Position numbers and translations under genes: made by a program. Below are positions 1-5,878 of a DNA stretch of 7,978 bases, piece after piece; within the stretch, counting starts at the first letter, position 1; every line of letters begins with the position of its first letter. The notes beneath the pieces are model-generated. The model ran no database searches. It was given only the letters and a program-made list of their open reading frames with translations, and had not been told where the DNA came from. Origin of the DNA: Planctomycetota bacterium (GTDB taxonomy: Bacteria > JAJVIF01 > JAPKYR01); contig DAOVJF010000100.1 of NCBI GenBank assembly GCA_030673355.1, positions 1 to 7,978 of the forward strand, read 5' to 3'.

Positions 1-92
1 TGAGAATGGTTTCAGCAATTACAGGAATGGCTCACATAAATAGAAATGTCAACTGGGTGGACAAGTGGAGTGTTCCTGATTCCCCACGAACC

Positions 93-731
93 TCACAACC
101 GTGAAGTTGCCTCTGATAAAAATTCTAAAACCAGGTTACTCTTAAGTTTACCGGAGAAAATTTCAATATCTTTGACTCCCGAGATTTCTTTTAACGTCAC
201 GACAAAATCCCTGTGCGTCCGATGTTTTCTGTAACCAGGCTCCCTTGGCGGGTGCATTAAATATTTTTCCATCAATCCGATATCCGGATTTACAAGAAGC
301 GATGCTGAATAATAAACGTAATCCCGTTTTCTCTGCATACATGCGCCGCCGATCTTTCGATCATCAATCACGAGGTCGCAGATACCTTCACTGTAACTAC
401 CATCAACACCGGAATTTTTCAGTCCATCAATCAACCAGTATGAGATCGTTTCGAAATATTCGTTAATCTTCCCAAACCCCGATGACGGAAGCACTACGGT
501 CACAATTACATTTCCGGGATCCAGAACAACCGCGCATCCACCTCCGCGACGCCGGTAAATTTTTAAACCATCCTTTCCTATAGCTTCGATCTTTAGTTCG
601 ACATCCGGTTTGCTTCCATAACCCAGAACGACTTTGGTTTCTTCGGGGCTGTAAACGCGCATGCAGGCTTCGCGGTTTTTTGTAACCTGCCCGATCAGAT
701 CATCATCAAAACTGTAAGGAAGGATTTTCAT
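93..731 (-). CDS. Short lipoate-protein ligase A family protein (BPL/LplA/LipB fold)
   Basis: A 212-residue cytoplasmic protein with the biotin/lipoate ligase fold. The family attaches lipoate or octanoate to a lysine of lipoyl domains (2-oxoacid dehydrogenases, GcvH). Visible motifs: RRRGGGCAVV (about residues 60-69), the ligand-binding Arg/Gly-rich loop; DLVIDDRKIGG (119-129), whose Lys126 aligns with the catalytic lysine of LplA; and REPGYRKHRTHRDF (163-176), seen in small LplA-like proteins. It is much shorter than E. coli LplA (about 337 aa) because the C-terminal accessory domain is missing, so it may be a stand-alone catalytic domain, part of a two-protein ligase, or an octanoyl/lipoyl transferase. 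The ATG at 731 gives a proper family N-terminus, though no good Shine-Dalgarno precedes it (an AT-rich leader ends in ATTAATTAACA). No lipoylated target is encoded nearby. Family call is firm; exact reaction is not. Confidence 0.85.
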   Translation of the reverse strand: MKILPYSFDDDLIGQVTKNREACMRVYSPEETKVVLGYGSKPDVELKIEAIGKDGLKIYRRRGGGCAVVLDPGNVIVTVVLPSSGFGKINEYFETISYWLIDGLKNSGVDGSYSEGICDLVIDDRKIGGACMQRKRDYVYYSASLLVNPDIGLMEKYLMHPPREPGYRKHRTHRDFVVTLKEISGVKDIEIFSGKLKSNLVLEFLSEATSRL

Positions 732-752
732 TGTTAATTAATCTGGGGCAAT

Positions 753-761
753 ATTATCACA
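753..761 (-). promoter_or_regulatory. Possible extended -10 promoter of the lipoate ligase gene
   Basis: On the minus strand TGTGATAAT forms an extended -10 element (TG-N-GATAAT, five of six bases of TATAAT) about 21 bases before the ligase ATG. No convincing -35 hexamer is seen at 16-18 bases, which extended -10 promoters can tolerate. It implies that the ligase gene has its own promoter and a short leader. Confidence 0.3.
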
Positions 762-768
762 GGTCTAT

Positions 769-801
769 AAAATATCCTGAGAGCAATTCCCGGGATATTT
801 T
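769..801 (-). terminator. Candidate terminator hairpin after the β-barrel operon
   Basis: A perfect 9-base inverted repeat, AAAATATCC (769-777) and GGATATTTT (793-801), encloses a 15-base loop. Read on the minus strand the 3' arm ends in TTTT followed by ATAG, a weak U tract. It lies about 115 bases beyond the β-barrel stop and before the ligase ATG, the right place to end the five-gene transcript. The stem is AT-rich and the U tract short, so efficiency is doubtful. It is also symmetric enough to act on either strand. Confidence 0.35.
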
Positions 802-890
802 TATTACACCGATTTCATTCGTTAAATTTAGATTGGGTGGCGTCGTCAAGCTGAGTGAGACAGAATAATCATGCAAGCTTAGGGAATCTA

Positions 891-913
891 CGGGTCGAAC
901 GTGCTTGTCGACG
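891..913. repeat. Left copy of a 23-base dispersed inverted repeat
   Basis: The 23-base sequence beginning CGGGTCGAACG and ending GTCGACG is the reverse complement, with one mismatch, of 7937-7959. Weaker similarity continues outward (AGATT is shared on the far side). It begins 3 bases past the β-barrel stop codon at 917-919 and can form a small internal stem, GTCGA/TCGAC. Likely a genome-dispersed repeat, not something specific to these genes. Confidence 0.75.
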
Positions 914-916
914 GAT

Positions 917-2053
917 TCAAAAATAACTCGTGCTGATTATATATATCATATCAGGATAATTTCCATACTCGCTCACCAGCCCACCTTCGTAATGCTGGTA
1001 ACCGATTCTCAAATCCGATGAATTCGAGATCGAATGGCTGATTGAAATATCCGCGAACCATGAATCATCGGTCAGATTGAAAATCCCAAGCACCCCGAAC
1101 GTTGTTAAACCACCGGAATTGTACATGCACGATGTCGCCGCGTACCATCGCGCAGGATATCCGGTAATCTCTCCCCCGGTCAGCATATTCAACAGGTATA
1201 TTTTCGGCTCGGTACCACCCGGACCGTTGTAGAAAATATCTCCCGATAAATATGTACGGCTGTTCGGGGCGAAATCTGTCTCGAAAATTATCCTGAACGG
1301 CTCATTCTCATCTACATCGATCCACTGTGCTTCGATTCGTATGCCAATGTCATTTATATCGCCGCTTGTTTCGAACGCAGCGAAATTGTCGTCATCGATC
1401 CGCCCGACCGATATTCCCGATTCAAATTCACCTTTAACAAAATGATAACGCGCGGCGAACCCGTCGGTTCCATCGTTATCAAGCCATGAATAAAGGAGAT
1501 CGTAACCGGATACCATGCCATCCGCGATCTGCAGGCGTATGGCGTCGGTGCCCTGTTGTTCCGGGACGAATGGGTCGCCCGGACGGATCGGATGGAACAT
1601 GTCCATGAAACTCAGGATCATAGTTGTTCCCCACGCGATACGCTGCCGCCCGAAATCAAGTGTGAAATTATCATTACGGTAATTGAAATTCAGGCGATCG
1701 AGTCCGTGCGACGCGGTCCAGTTGGTTTTTGAATCTATCGGCCACGAAAGATCCAGCAGTCCTTCTGAGCCGGGACCTGATAAGGCTGCGATGTGAGGGT
1801 AGTAGGTGCCGTCAAGCTGGTAAGCGAATTCAAGTTTCCATTTTGGGTTCAGGGTGTAACGACCGTTAAAGCGAAGGTTGATTTCGGCGAACGTGTCTTC
1901 CTTGAGAATGAAACGGTCGAATGTGTAACCGCCCGCGAGGAAGTAGCGTCCGTTAATGCGAAGGTTGTCGGGCAGGGGGTCTCTCCAGTCGGCGTGGGCC
2001 GGGGTAGGGATCAGGAGAGTGAGGATGATTAATATTTTCAGGAGGATTTTCAT
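917..2053 (-). CDS. Outer-membrane β-barrel (porin-like) of the Lol-like cluster
   Basis: A 378-residue exported protein. The chosen ATG (2053) begins a classical signal peptide: MKILLK, a hydrophobic core, then cleavage after PTPAHA (residue 21). The frame stays open upstream to 2236, but that extension runs through the hairpin repeats and into the end of the ATPase gene and encodes no signal peptide. The mature part is rich in alternating aromatic/polar strands and ends in ISTSYF, the terminal Phe typical of BAM-inserted barrels. A landmark is GRQRIAWG (135-142), followed by a conserved-looking DMFHP..PGDPFVPEQQGTDAIRLQ segment (151-175), a pattern known from porin-like barrels. Two Pro/Gly-rich loops are seen near 90-115 and 265-285. 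It is last in the transcript, 58 bases after the ATPase gene; no Shine-Dalgarno is visible because a hairpin occupies that place. Inferred role: outer-membrane acceptor or pore for the cargo of the upstream ABC transporter and carrier. The precise family is not recognised. Confidence 0.8.
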   Translation of the reverse strand: MKILLKILIILTLLIPTPAHADWRDPLPDNLRINGRYFLAGGYTFDRFILKEDTFAEINLRFNGRYTLNPKWKLEFAYQLDGTYYPHIAALSGPGSEGLLDLSWPIDSKTNWTASHGLDRLNFNYRNDNFTLDFGRQRIAWGTTMILSFMDMFHPIRPGDPFVPEQQGTDAIRLQIADGMVSGYDLLYSWLDNDGTDGFAARYHFVKGEFESGISVGRIDDDNFAAFETSGDINDIGIRIEAQWIDVDENEPFRIIFETDFAPNSRTYLSGDIFYNGPGGTEPKIYLLNMLTGGEITGYPARWYAATSCMYNSGGLTTFGVLGIFNLTDDSWFADISISHSISNSSDLRIGYQHYEGGLVSEYGNYPDMIYIISTSYF

Positions 2054-2056
2054 ATT

Positions 2057-2082
2057 GTAATGCACATGCAAGATGCATGTGC
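2057..2082 (+). repeat. REP-like hairpin A (GTAA foot, 9-bp stem)
   Basis: GTAA (2057-2060), one spacer base, then a perfect 9-base stem GCACATGCA (2062-2070), loop AGA, TGCATGTGC (2074-2082). It sits 4 bases upstream of the β-barrel start codon (minus strand), so it occupies the expected ribosome-binding site. Its orientation is opposite to hairpins B and C, so A and B form a head-to-head pair like a BIME. Confidence 0.7.
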
Positions 2083-2092
2083 GACTGAATAT

Positions 2093-2115
2093 CATGCGCA
2101 GAATGCGCATGTTAC
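2093..2115 (-). repeat. REP-like hairpin B (GTAA foot, 7-bp stem)
   Basis: Read on the minus strand: GTAA (2115-2112), CATGCGC, loop ATTCT, GCGCATG (to 2093). The TAA in the GTAA foot is itself the stop codon of the ATPase gene (2112-2114). Compared with hairpin C, a G-C pair in the stem is replaced by A-T on both arms, a compensatory change that supports a conserved structure. Confidence 0.7.
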
Positions 2116-2810
2116 AGTTTGTGATGAGCCACGACTTTATCCTTGAGAACAATTCCATCTTCGATTGTCGCGATTCGTTTCGCGCGTTCGACCACTCTCG
2201 GGTCGTGGGTTGAGAAGAGAAAAGTAACACCCTCATCGCGGTTCAATTTTTCCATGATAGTTAATAAAGCGTTGCCGGTTGCAGTGTCCAGGTTAGCGGT
2301 TGGTTCATCGGCAAGTACCAAAGCCGGGCGGTCGGCGATTGCGCGTGCTACCGCTATCCGTTGCTGCTCCCCGCCCGACATCTCATCGGGACGCTTGTTT
2401 GCCATATCGGCAATTTCCACAGCTTCCAGAAGTTCGTCGGCACGCTTTCTCGCTTCATCAGCGTGCCAATGTCTCAATATCAGCGAAAGCTCGATATTTT
2501 CCCGCGCGCTCAGTACTGGAACCAGGTTATATGACTGGAAGATGAACCCGATTTTTTCAAGCCGCATCACAGAAAGCCTTGTCGCGGACCACTTCGTGAC
2601 ATCCTCACCCTCAAACAGCACTGTTCCTTTCGTCGCGCGATCCAGCCCGCCGATTATGTTCAGCATTGTCGTCTTACCGCTTCCACTCGGCCCCACAAGC
2701 GCGGTGAATTCACCCTCCTGAAGCGTGAAATCAACTCCACGGAGAGCGTCGTATTCGATCTTCCCCGTTTTGTATGTCTTCCAGACTTGTTGCAGTTCTA
2801 CTAGAGTCAT
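2112..2810 (-). CDS. LolD/MacB-type ABC transporter ATPase
   Basis: A 232-residue nucleotide-binding subunit, normal length for LolD/MacB/FtsE-type ATPases that partner FtsX-fold permeases. All catalytic elements are present: Walker A GPSGSGKTT (40-48), Q-loop FQSYNLVP with Gln92, signature MSGGEQQR (144-151; Met replaces the usual Leu), Walker B ALVLADEP with catalytic Glu169, D-loop ANLD (172-175) and switch His202 in STHDP. FIFQSYNLVPVLSARENI is characteristic of the LolD/MacB branch. It acts at the inner-membrane cytoplasmic face as a dimer and converts ATP hydrolysis into a stroke of the permease's periplasmic domains instead of moving cargo through the membrane. AGGTG, 5 bases before the ATG at 2810, is a reasonable ribosome-binding site. 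Its partner is the permease encoded directly upstream. Confidence 0.95.
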   Translation of the reverse strand: MTLVELQQVWKTYKTGKIEYDALRGVDFTLQEGEFTALVGPSGSGKTTMLNIIGGLDRATKGTVLFEGEDVTKWSATRLSVMRLEKIGFIFQSYNLVPVLSARENIELSLILRHWHADEARKRADELLEAVEIADMANKRPDEMSGGEQQRIAVARAIADRPALVLADEPTANLDTATGNALLTIMEKLNRDEGVTFLFSTHDPRVVERAKRIATIEDGIVLKDKVVAHHKL

Positions 2811-2829
2811 TGTTGCACCTGCCTGAGTT

Positions 2830-2853
2830 CATGCACGGGAATGTGCATGTTAC
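2830..2853 (-). repeat. REP-like hairpin C (GTAA foot, 7-bp stem)
   Basis: Read on the minus strand: GTAA (2853-2850), CATGCAC, loop ATTCCC, GTGCATG (to 2830). It lies between the permease and ATPase genes in the same orientation as hairpin B and matches B closely, with a compensated stem base pair. It ends about 10 bases before the ribosome-binding site of the ATPase gene. Confidence 0.7.
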
Positions 2854-2871
2854 ATAGGATATGCATATTAC
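2854..2871 (-). repeat. Degenerate fourth GTAA-palindrome unit
   Basis: Immediately next to hairpin C, the minus strand reads GTAA (2871-2868) followed by TATGCATATCC. The 10-base palindrome ATATGCATAT (2859-2868) and the GTAA foot suggest a decayed or divergent copy of the same repeat. As with hairpin B, the TAA of the foot is the stop codon of the upstream gene, here the permease (2868-2870). The stem is short, so this could be coincidence. Confidence 0.4.
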
Positions 2872-4154
2872 ACATGCCTTAGTGCCTCCACCGGTTTCAA
2901 TAGAGATGCCTTTATTGCGGGCCAGAGCGCGGCGAGAAGTGTGACAATGATAATCCCGCCGACAGCCCTCATCACGTTTCCCCAGATAAGTGTCGGATAG
3001 AATTTAATCGACAAGTCCATCACCATTACTTCGCTCATCTCGCTGAATGACTCATAGCTGATCGGATAATAGCTATTGACCCAGTAGCCGATTAATCCCA
3101 GCGCCAGACCAGCGAACGCCCCGATTAATCCCACGAGGAAAGACTCGATCATCACCAGTTTGAAAATCGCGGATGGTGGCGTGCCGAGACTCATCAATAT
3201 CCCGAATTCACGGATTCGCTCGAATACCGCCATCAGGAATGTGTTCATGATCCCGGCCGCAACCACAATAAAAAGCAGGCCCATCATTATGTAAATCCCA
3301 ACTTCATCCAGATCGATGAAAGTTCTCAATCCGGGCTGGATCTCCTCCCAGCTCAACACATCCAGTTCGCGGGAATTTCCCGCCGCGAGTTCCCCGACTT
3401 CTATTCTTTCCTTTATCGAATTTACCGCCCCTGCAAGGTCTTCCCTGGGTTCCAGAAGCACAGTCACTTCATGCACCGCGTTCTGAAATAATGGGACATC
3501 AACCGCCATGACCTCACGAAGTGAGCCTATTGGAACATATCCTATCGCTTTATCAAGTTCGCCCATACCGGTTTTGAATATCCCGTGTACGAAATAGACG
3601 GTATATCCCACATCCCCGGTAAATCCCTGGATTGTCAGAAAAAGGCGGTCACCGAGTTCCACACCCAGCTTCTTTGCCATTCCCGAACCTATTACGATCG
3701 GAAGTCTTCTTTCATTCTCGATTGTCTCCGGCAGCCACTCTCCCTCTTTTATTTTTTCATCCATGATGGAGATCGTCGTCTCTCCGACCGGATCCACACC
3801 GACTATCATCGACCCCTGCGACGCGTTCCCATGGCTGATCAAGCCAAACGCGTTCAGCCGCACACTTACTCCCTCTACTCCCGGAGTTTCGCGCGCGATC
3901 TCAAGAACCCGCTCCGGATCGATTATAACTTTCTCAACCGCCCTGTCATCCTGGTAATCCTCCGCATGAATCTGAAGGGATCCCAGCCCAAGATTCAGTG
4001 CGCTTCTGATCATCTGCTCATGAACACCATCCCCGAACGTGATCATCCAGACCATCAATCCCACGGTGACTACCATTGTGACAATCGTGATCACGGTCCG
4101 ACGGGTGTTCCGCCAGATGTTTCGCCATGCTATTCGAAATATTAAAGTGTTCAT
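2868..4154 (-). CDS. FtsX/MacB/LolC-type ABC permease
   Basis: A 428-residue inner-membrane permease of the type VII ABC (mechanotransmission) class. It has TM1 (about 20-42) after an amphipathic AWRNIWRNTRR start, a large periplasmic MacB_PCD-like domain (about 43-280), then three helices (about 284-311, 332-358, 395-415) forming the FtsX domain. The cytoplasmic coupling segment FERIREFGILMSLGT (311-325) and the C-terminal WPAIKASLLKPVEALRHV are family hallmarks. Four TMs and about 430 residues fit LolC/LolE or a MacB permease lacking its fused ATPase. Only one permease is encoded, so it probably works as a homodimer rather than a LolC/E pair. No HlyD/MacA-type adaptor is nearby, which argues against a MacAB-TolC efflux pump. 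The gene begins 5 bases after the carrier stop, which implies translational coupling; no strong Shine-Dalgarno is seen. Confidence 0.92.
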   Translation of the reverse strand: MNTLIFRIAWRNIWRNTRRTVITIVTMVVTVGLMVWMITFGDGVHEQMIRSALNLGLGSLQIHAEDYQDDRAVEKVIIDPERVLEIARETPGVEGVSVRLNAFGLISHGNASQGSMIVGVDPVGETTISIMDEKIKEGEWLPETIENERRLPIVIGSGMAKKLGVELGDRLFLTIQGFTGDVGYTVYFVHGIFKTGMGELDKAIGYVPIGSLREVMAVDVPLFQNAVHEVTVLLEPREDLAGAVNSIKERIEVGELAAGNSRELDVLSWEEIQPGLRTFIDLDEVGIYIMMGLLFIVVAAGIMNTFLMAVFERIREFGILMSLGTPPSAIFKLVMIESFLVGLIGAFAGLALGLIGYWVNSYYPISYESFSEMSEVMVMDLSIKFYPTLIWGNVMRAVGGIIIVTLLAALWPAIKASLLKPVEALRHV

Positions 4155-4159
4155 CAGTC

Positions 4160-4963
4160 TTACACATCCGGATTCTCAAGAGTTTGTAATGTGAAAGTAT
4201 CGTCTGGTATATCGATATCGAACTTGGCTTCCGTGTATCTCATTTCCGTATAATGCCCCTCATCATCCAGTGGAACCATCCGCATCGTTAACGGTATCAC
4301 CCGATCATGCATGAAATTGAAATCCGAGAAAACCATATAACGCGCCAGCTCACCGTCATCATCGTAATATTCCTGCCGCACCGGAAGAAGGTCCTCCACC
4401 CTCAGCCAAATACGCATCGTCAGCCACGGAACCGGCGTGGATGGATCGGTTGAAAAATATATCGAATAACAACGCTCACCTTCCATCTCCTCGATCCCTT
4501 CCAGCTCATGCTCATAATCATTGATAATGCTCGACTCCCGCACGACATCGTCATTCGTGAAATCGCTCCCCATCCATGACTGCATCATCATCGCGGGAGG
4601 AATATGCACCGTCTCATCGAACGCATAGATGTAGCTCCATAGATTCTGATCAATTTTCAGCGTTCCGTTTCCCAGATCCCTCGCCGGACTGAGCACCATG
4701 ACAAGAAACCTGTCCTCGCCCTTCTCCCACCATTCCATCTCGATAGTACGGTCCCAGTGAGGTGTGACTACCTGCATCTCCATAATTCCATACGACGAAA
4801 GCCCGCGATTGATATCCATGTAATAGTTAACCATTTCCTTCGCGGTGAGTCCTTCGCCCATACCCTCCGTGCCGACTGGTTCACCGGCATCCTGGGCGTA
4901 CGAAAGCGTCCCGAAAAAAATGATGGTTATTAATGTGACCAGATAAAGTATGTTCTGTTTCAT
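4160..4963 (-). CDS. LolA-like periplasmic outer-membrane lipoprotein-sorting protein
   Basis: A 267-residue secreted protein. The signal peptide (residues 1-23) ends in GTLSYA with no lipobox Cys, so the mature protein should be soluble in the periplasm. Family landmarks of the LolA-like 'outer membrane lipoprotein-sorting protein' group (the group described by Pfam LolA_like, PF17131) are clear: SPARDLGNGTLKI (92-104), then IPPAMMMQSWMGSDFTNDD (121-139), a middle WLTMRIWL strand and DGELARYMVFSDF (203-215), consistent with a half-open β-barrel that shields an acyl chain. Its start overlaps the TetR stop (ATGA), with GAGGAG/AGGA just upstream as a strong ribosome-binding site inside the TetR gene. 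Beside an FtsX permease and LolD-type ATPase it is best read as the carrier that receives cargo from the transporter. Whether the cargo is a lipoprotein, a free lipid or another hydrophobic molecule is unknown. Confidence 0.88.
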   Translation of the reverse strand: MKQNILYLVTLITIIFFGTLSYAQDAGEPVGTEGMGEGLTAKEMVNYYMDINRGLSSYGIMEMQVVTPHWDRTIEMEWWEKGEDRFLVMVLSPARDLGNGTLKIDQNLWSYIYAFDETVHIPPAMMMQSWMGSDFTNDDVVRESSIINDYEHELEGIEEMEGERCYSIYFSTDPSTPVPWLTMRIWLRVEDLLPVRQEYYDDDGELARYMVFSDFNFMHDRVIPLTMRMVPLDDEGHYTEMRYTEAKFDIDIPDDTFTLQTLENPDV

Positions 4964-5583
4964 TGTTCCTGCTCCTCAACTTTCCATGGTTGGAAAACCA
5001 GGTTGATACTCGAATAAATTTCCTCTTTCAGTTTGCCGCTCTCTATAAATCCCTCAATATAAATCATCATTATCGTTCCCCAGATGCTGTAAACAATCAG
5101 GGAGACTTTTTCCTGAGGCAGATCCTTACGGAGGATTTCAAGGTCCTGATACTTCCCGACCAGACTTCCGACCTGTCCAATCAGCATGTAATCGAACTTG
5201 GATAATTCCCTTCCCATTGAATCAGGCTCCGAAAATGCCGCGACCATTAATTCTCGGATCAGCTTTTTGTCGAATGCCTTGATCATGTTTTCTGTATAGG
5301 TCCACAAAAGGGTACATATTACTTCTTCGGGTGGTCCCTCCGGATTCTCCACAATTTCCGAACCCAACTCAATCACGTGTTCGGTTTTACGGGCCATTAA
5401 TGCCAGCAGTAACCCCCGCTTGGATGAGAAATAATTGTAAACCGTACCCACCCCAACCTCGGCCAGACCGGCTATATCTTCAATTGTTGCGCCGTCATAA
5501 CTCTTTTCTGCAAATAACCTGACAGCTGCATCGAGGATATCATTCTGGGTCCTTAACTTCTTTTTCTCTCTGAGTCCAGCCAT
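4960..5583 (-). CDS. TetR/AcrR-family transcriptional regulator
   Basis: A 207-residue regulator with a typical N-terminal TetR DNA-binding domain: basic start LREKKKLRTQNDILDAAVRLF, then the helix-turn-helix TIEDIAGLAEVGVGTVYNYFSSKRGLL (about 33-59). The remaining 145 residues form a helical ligand-binding and dimerisation domain with no recognisable ligand signature. The ATG at 5583 is preferred because GGAG lies 9 bases upstream; a TTG at 5598 would add five residues but has poorer spacing to any ribosome-binding site. It is first in the cluster and overlaps the LolA-like gene by 4 bases, so repressor and transport genes should share one transcript. The TGAATG palindrome at its promoter suggests autorepression relieved by a ligand, perhaps the transported molecule or an acyl compound (inference). 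Confidence 0.92.
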   Translation of the reverse strand: MAGLREKKKLRTQNDILDAAVRLFAEKSYDGATIEDIAGLAEVGVGTVYNYFSSKRGLLLALMARKTEHVIELGSEIVENPEGPPEEVICTLLWTYTENMIKAFDKKLIRELMVAAFSEPDSMGRELSKFDYMLIGQVGSLVGKYQDLEILRKDLPQEKVSLIVYSIWGTIMMIYIEGFIESGKLKEEIYSSINLVFQPWKVEEQEQ

Positions 5584-5635
5584 CTGAATCGTCTCCAAAC
5601 TTGGATAGCCTTTAATTTTATATTTACCTCAAATT

Positions 5636-5664
5636 TGAATGCATTCACCTTTATAACACATTCA
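5636..5664. promoter_or_regulatory. Putative TetR operator with three TGAATG half-sites
   Basis: A perfect 12-base palindrome TGAATGCATTCA (5636-5647) covers the predicted transcription start. A third TGAATG (minus strand, 5664-5659) lies in the -35/-10 spacer, 17 bases from its neighbour in direct orientation. Binding here would block polymerase. TGAATG...CATTCA half-sites are known for acyl-CoA-responsive TetR proteins such as Bacillus FadR, though there the half-sites are separated by a spacer. That parallel is suggestive only. Confidence 0.5.
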
Positions 5665-5678
5665 GAATAATCTGTCAA
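5650..5678 (-). promoter_or_regulatory. Strong sigma70-type promoter of the TetR-LolA-FtsX-ABC-barrel cluster
   Basis: On the minus strand a perfect -35 TTGACA (5678-5673) and -10 TATAAA (5655-5650) are separated by exactly 17 bases. The predicted start is near 5643, giving a leader of about 60 bases before the TetR ATG at 5583. It is the best promoter match in the window and faces the five-gene cluster. Confidence 0.75.
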
Positions 5679-5701
5679 GGGGAAAGTCAGAAAATAGTAA
5701 A

Positions 5702-5723
5702 ATTTTCAACTGAAGTTGAAAAT
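5702..5723. repeat. Near-perfect 22-base palindrome
   Basis: ATTTTCAACT (5702-5711) and AGTTGAAAAT (5714-5723) are exact reverse complements around a 2-base centre (GA). It lies between divergent promoters, so a terminator role is unlikely; it could be an operator, an element end or a hairpin of the structured island. Confidence 0.6.
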
Positions 5724-5725
5724 CC

Positions 5726-5761
5726 GGGACGCCTTCTATTTTAGGAAAAAAAAGGTGTCCC
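5726..5761. repeat. Hairpin with GGGAC/GTCCC arms
   Basis: GGGACGCCTT (5726-5735) pairs with AAGGTGTCCC (5752-5761) over ten positions with a single G·T wobble, enclosing an A/T-rich loop. It begins 2 bases after the preceding palindrome. The GTGTCCCC arm resembles the TTGTCCCC and GGGGACAA motifs of the larger inverted repeat at 5879-6018. Confidence 0.5.
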
Positions 5762-5784
5762 CATTCGGCTCATGGTTTATTTTT

Positions 5785-5844
5785 GCGTGAAAATTTCCAC
5801 GGTGGTTTGATAGTTGAATATTTAAAAAAAATTTTATTTCACGC
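5785..5844. repeat. Short inverted repeat GCGTGAAA/TTTCACGC
   Basis: Eight exact complementary bases (5785-5792 and 5837-5844) flank a 44-base AT-rich interval that includes a run of eight A residues. Weak alone, but it falls in the series of nested inverted repeats in this spacer. Confidence 0.35.
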
Positions 5845-5878
5845 GAGGTTTGAAAAGTACCGTCCAAATTAGCTTTTA

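Noticed and set aside
1..105. Open plus-strand frames at the left edge (for example one reading ...NRNVNWVDKWSVPDS... to a stop near 105)
   Set aside because: Too short to judge, they overlap the 3' end of the ligase gene and match no family I recognise; a truncated neighbouring gene cannot be supported or excluded.
2054..2236. N-terminal extension of the β-barrel ORF up to 2236
   Set aside because: It would run through two hairpins and 125 bases of the ATPase gene, and would bury the clear signal peptide that begins at 2053.
2143..2721. 192-residue plus-strand ORF opposite the ATPase gene
   Set aside because: It is the antisense shadow of a complete ABC ATPase with all motifs; the Ser/Arg-rich translation is typical of antisense frames.
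2057..2871. CRISPR-type repeats
   Set aside because: The units are short palindromes without regular spacers, in mixed orientation, and no cas genes are present.
3585..4145. 186-residue plus-strand ORF opposite the permease gene
   Set aside because: Antisense shadow of the FtsX permease, with no domain and no ribosome-binding site.
2112..4154. MacAB-TolC type drug efflux pump
   Set aside because: ATPase and permease are separate, no adaptor (HlyD/MacA) or TolC-like protein is present, and a LolA-like carrier is.
5702..5723. Intrinsic terminator
   Set aside because: The stem is AT-rich, no U tract follows on either strand, and it lies between divergent promoters where no transcript needs to end.
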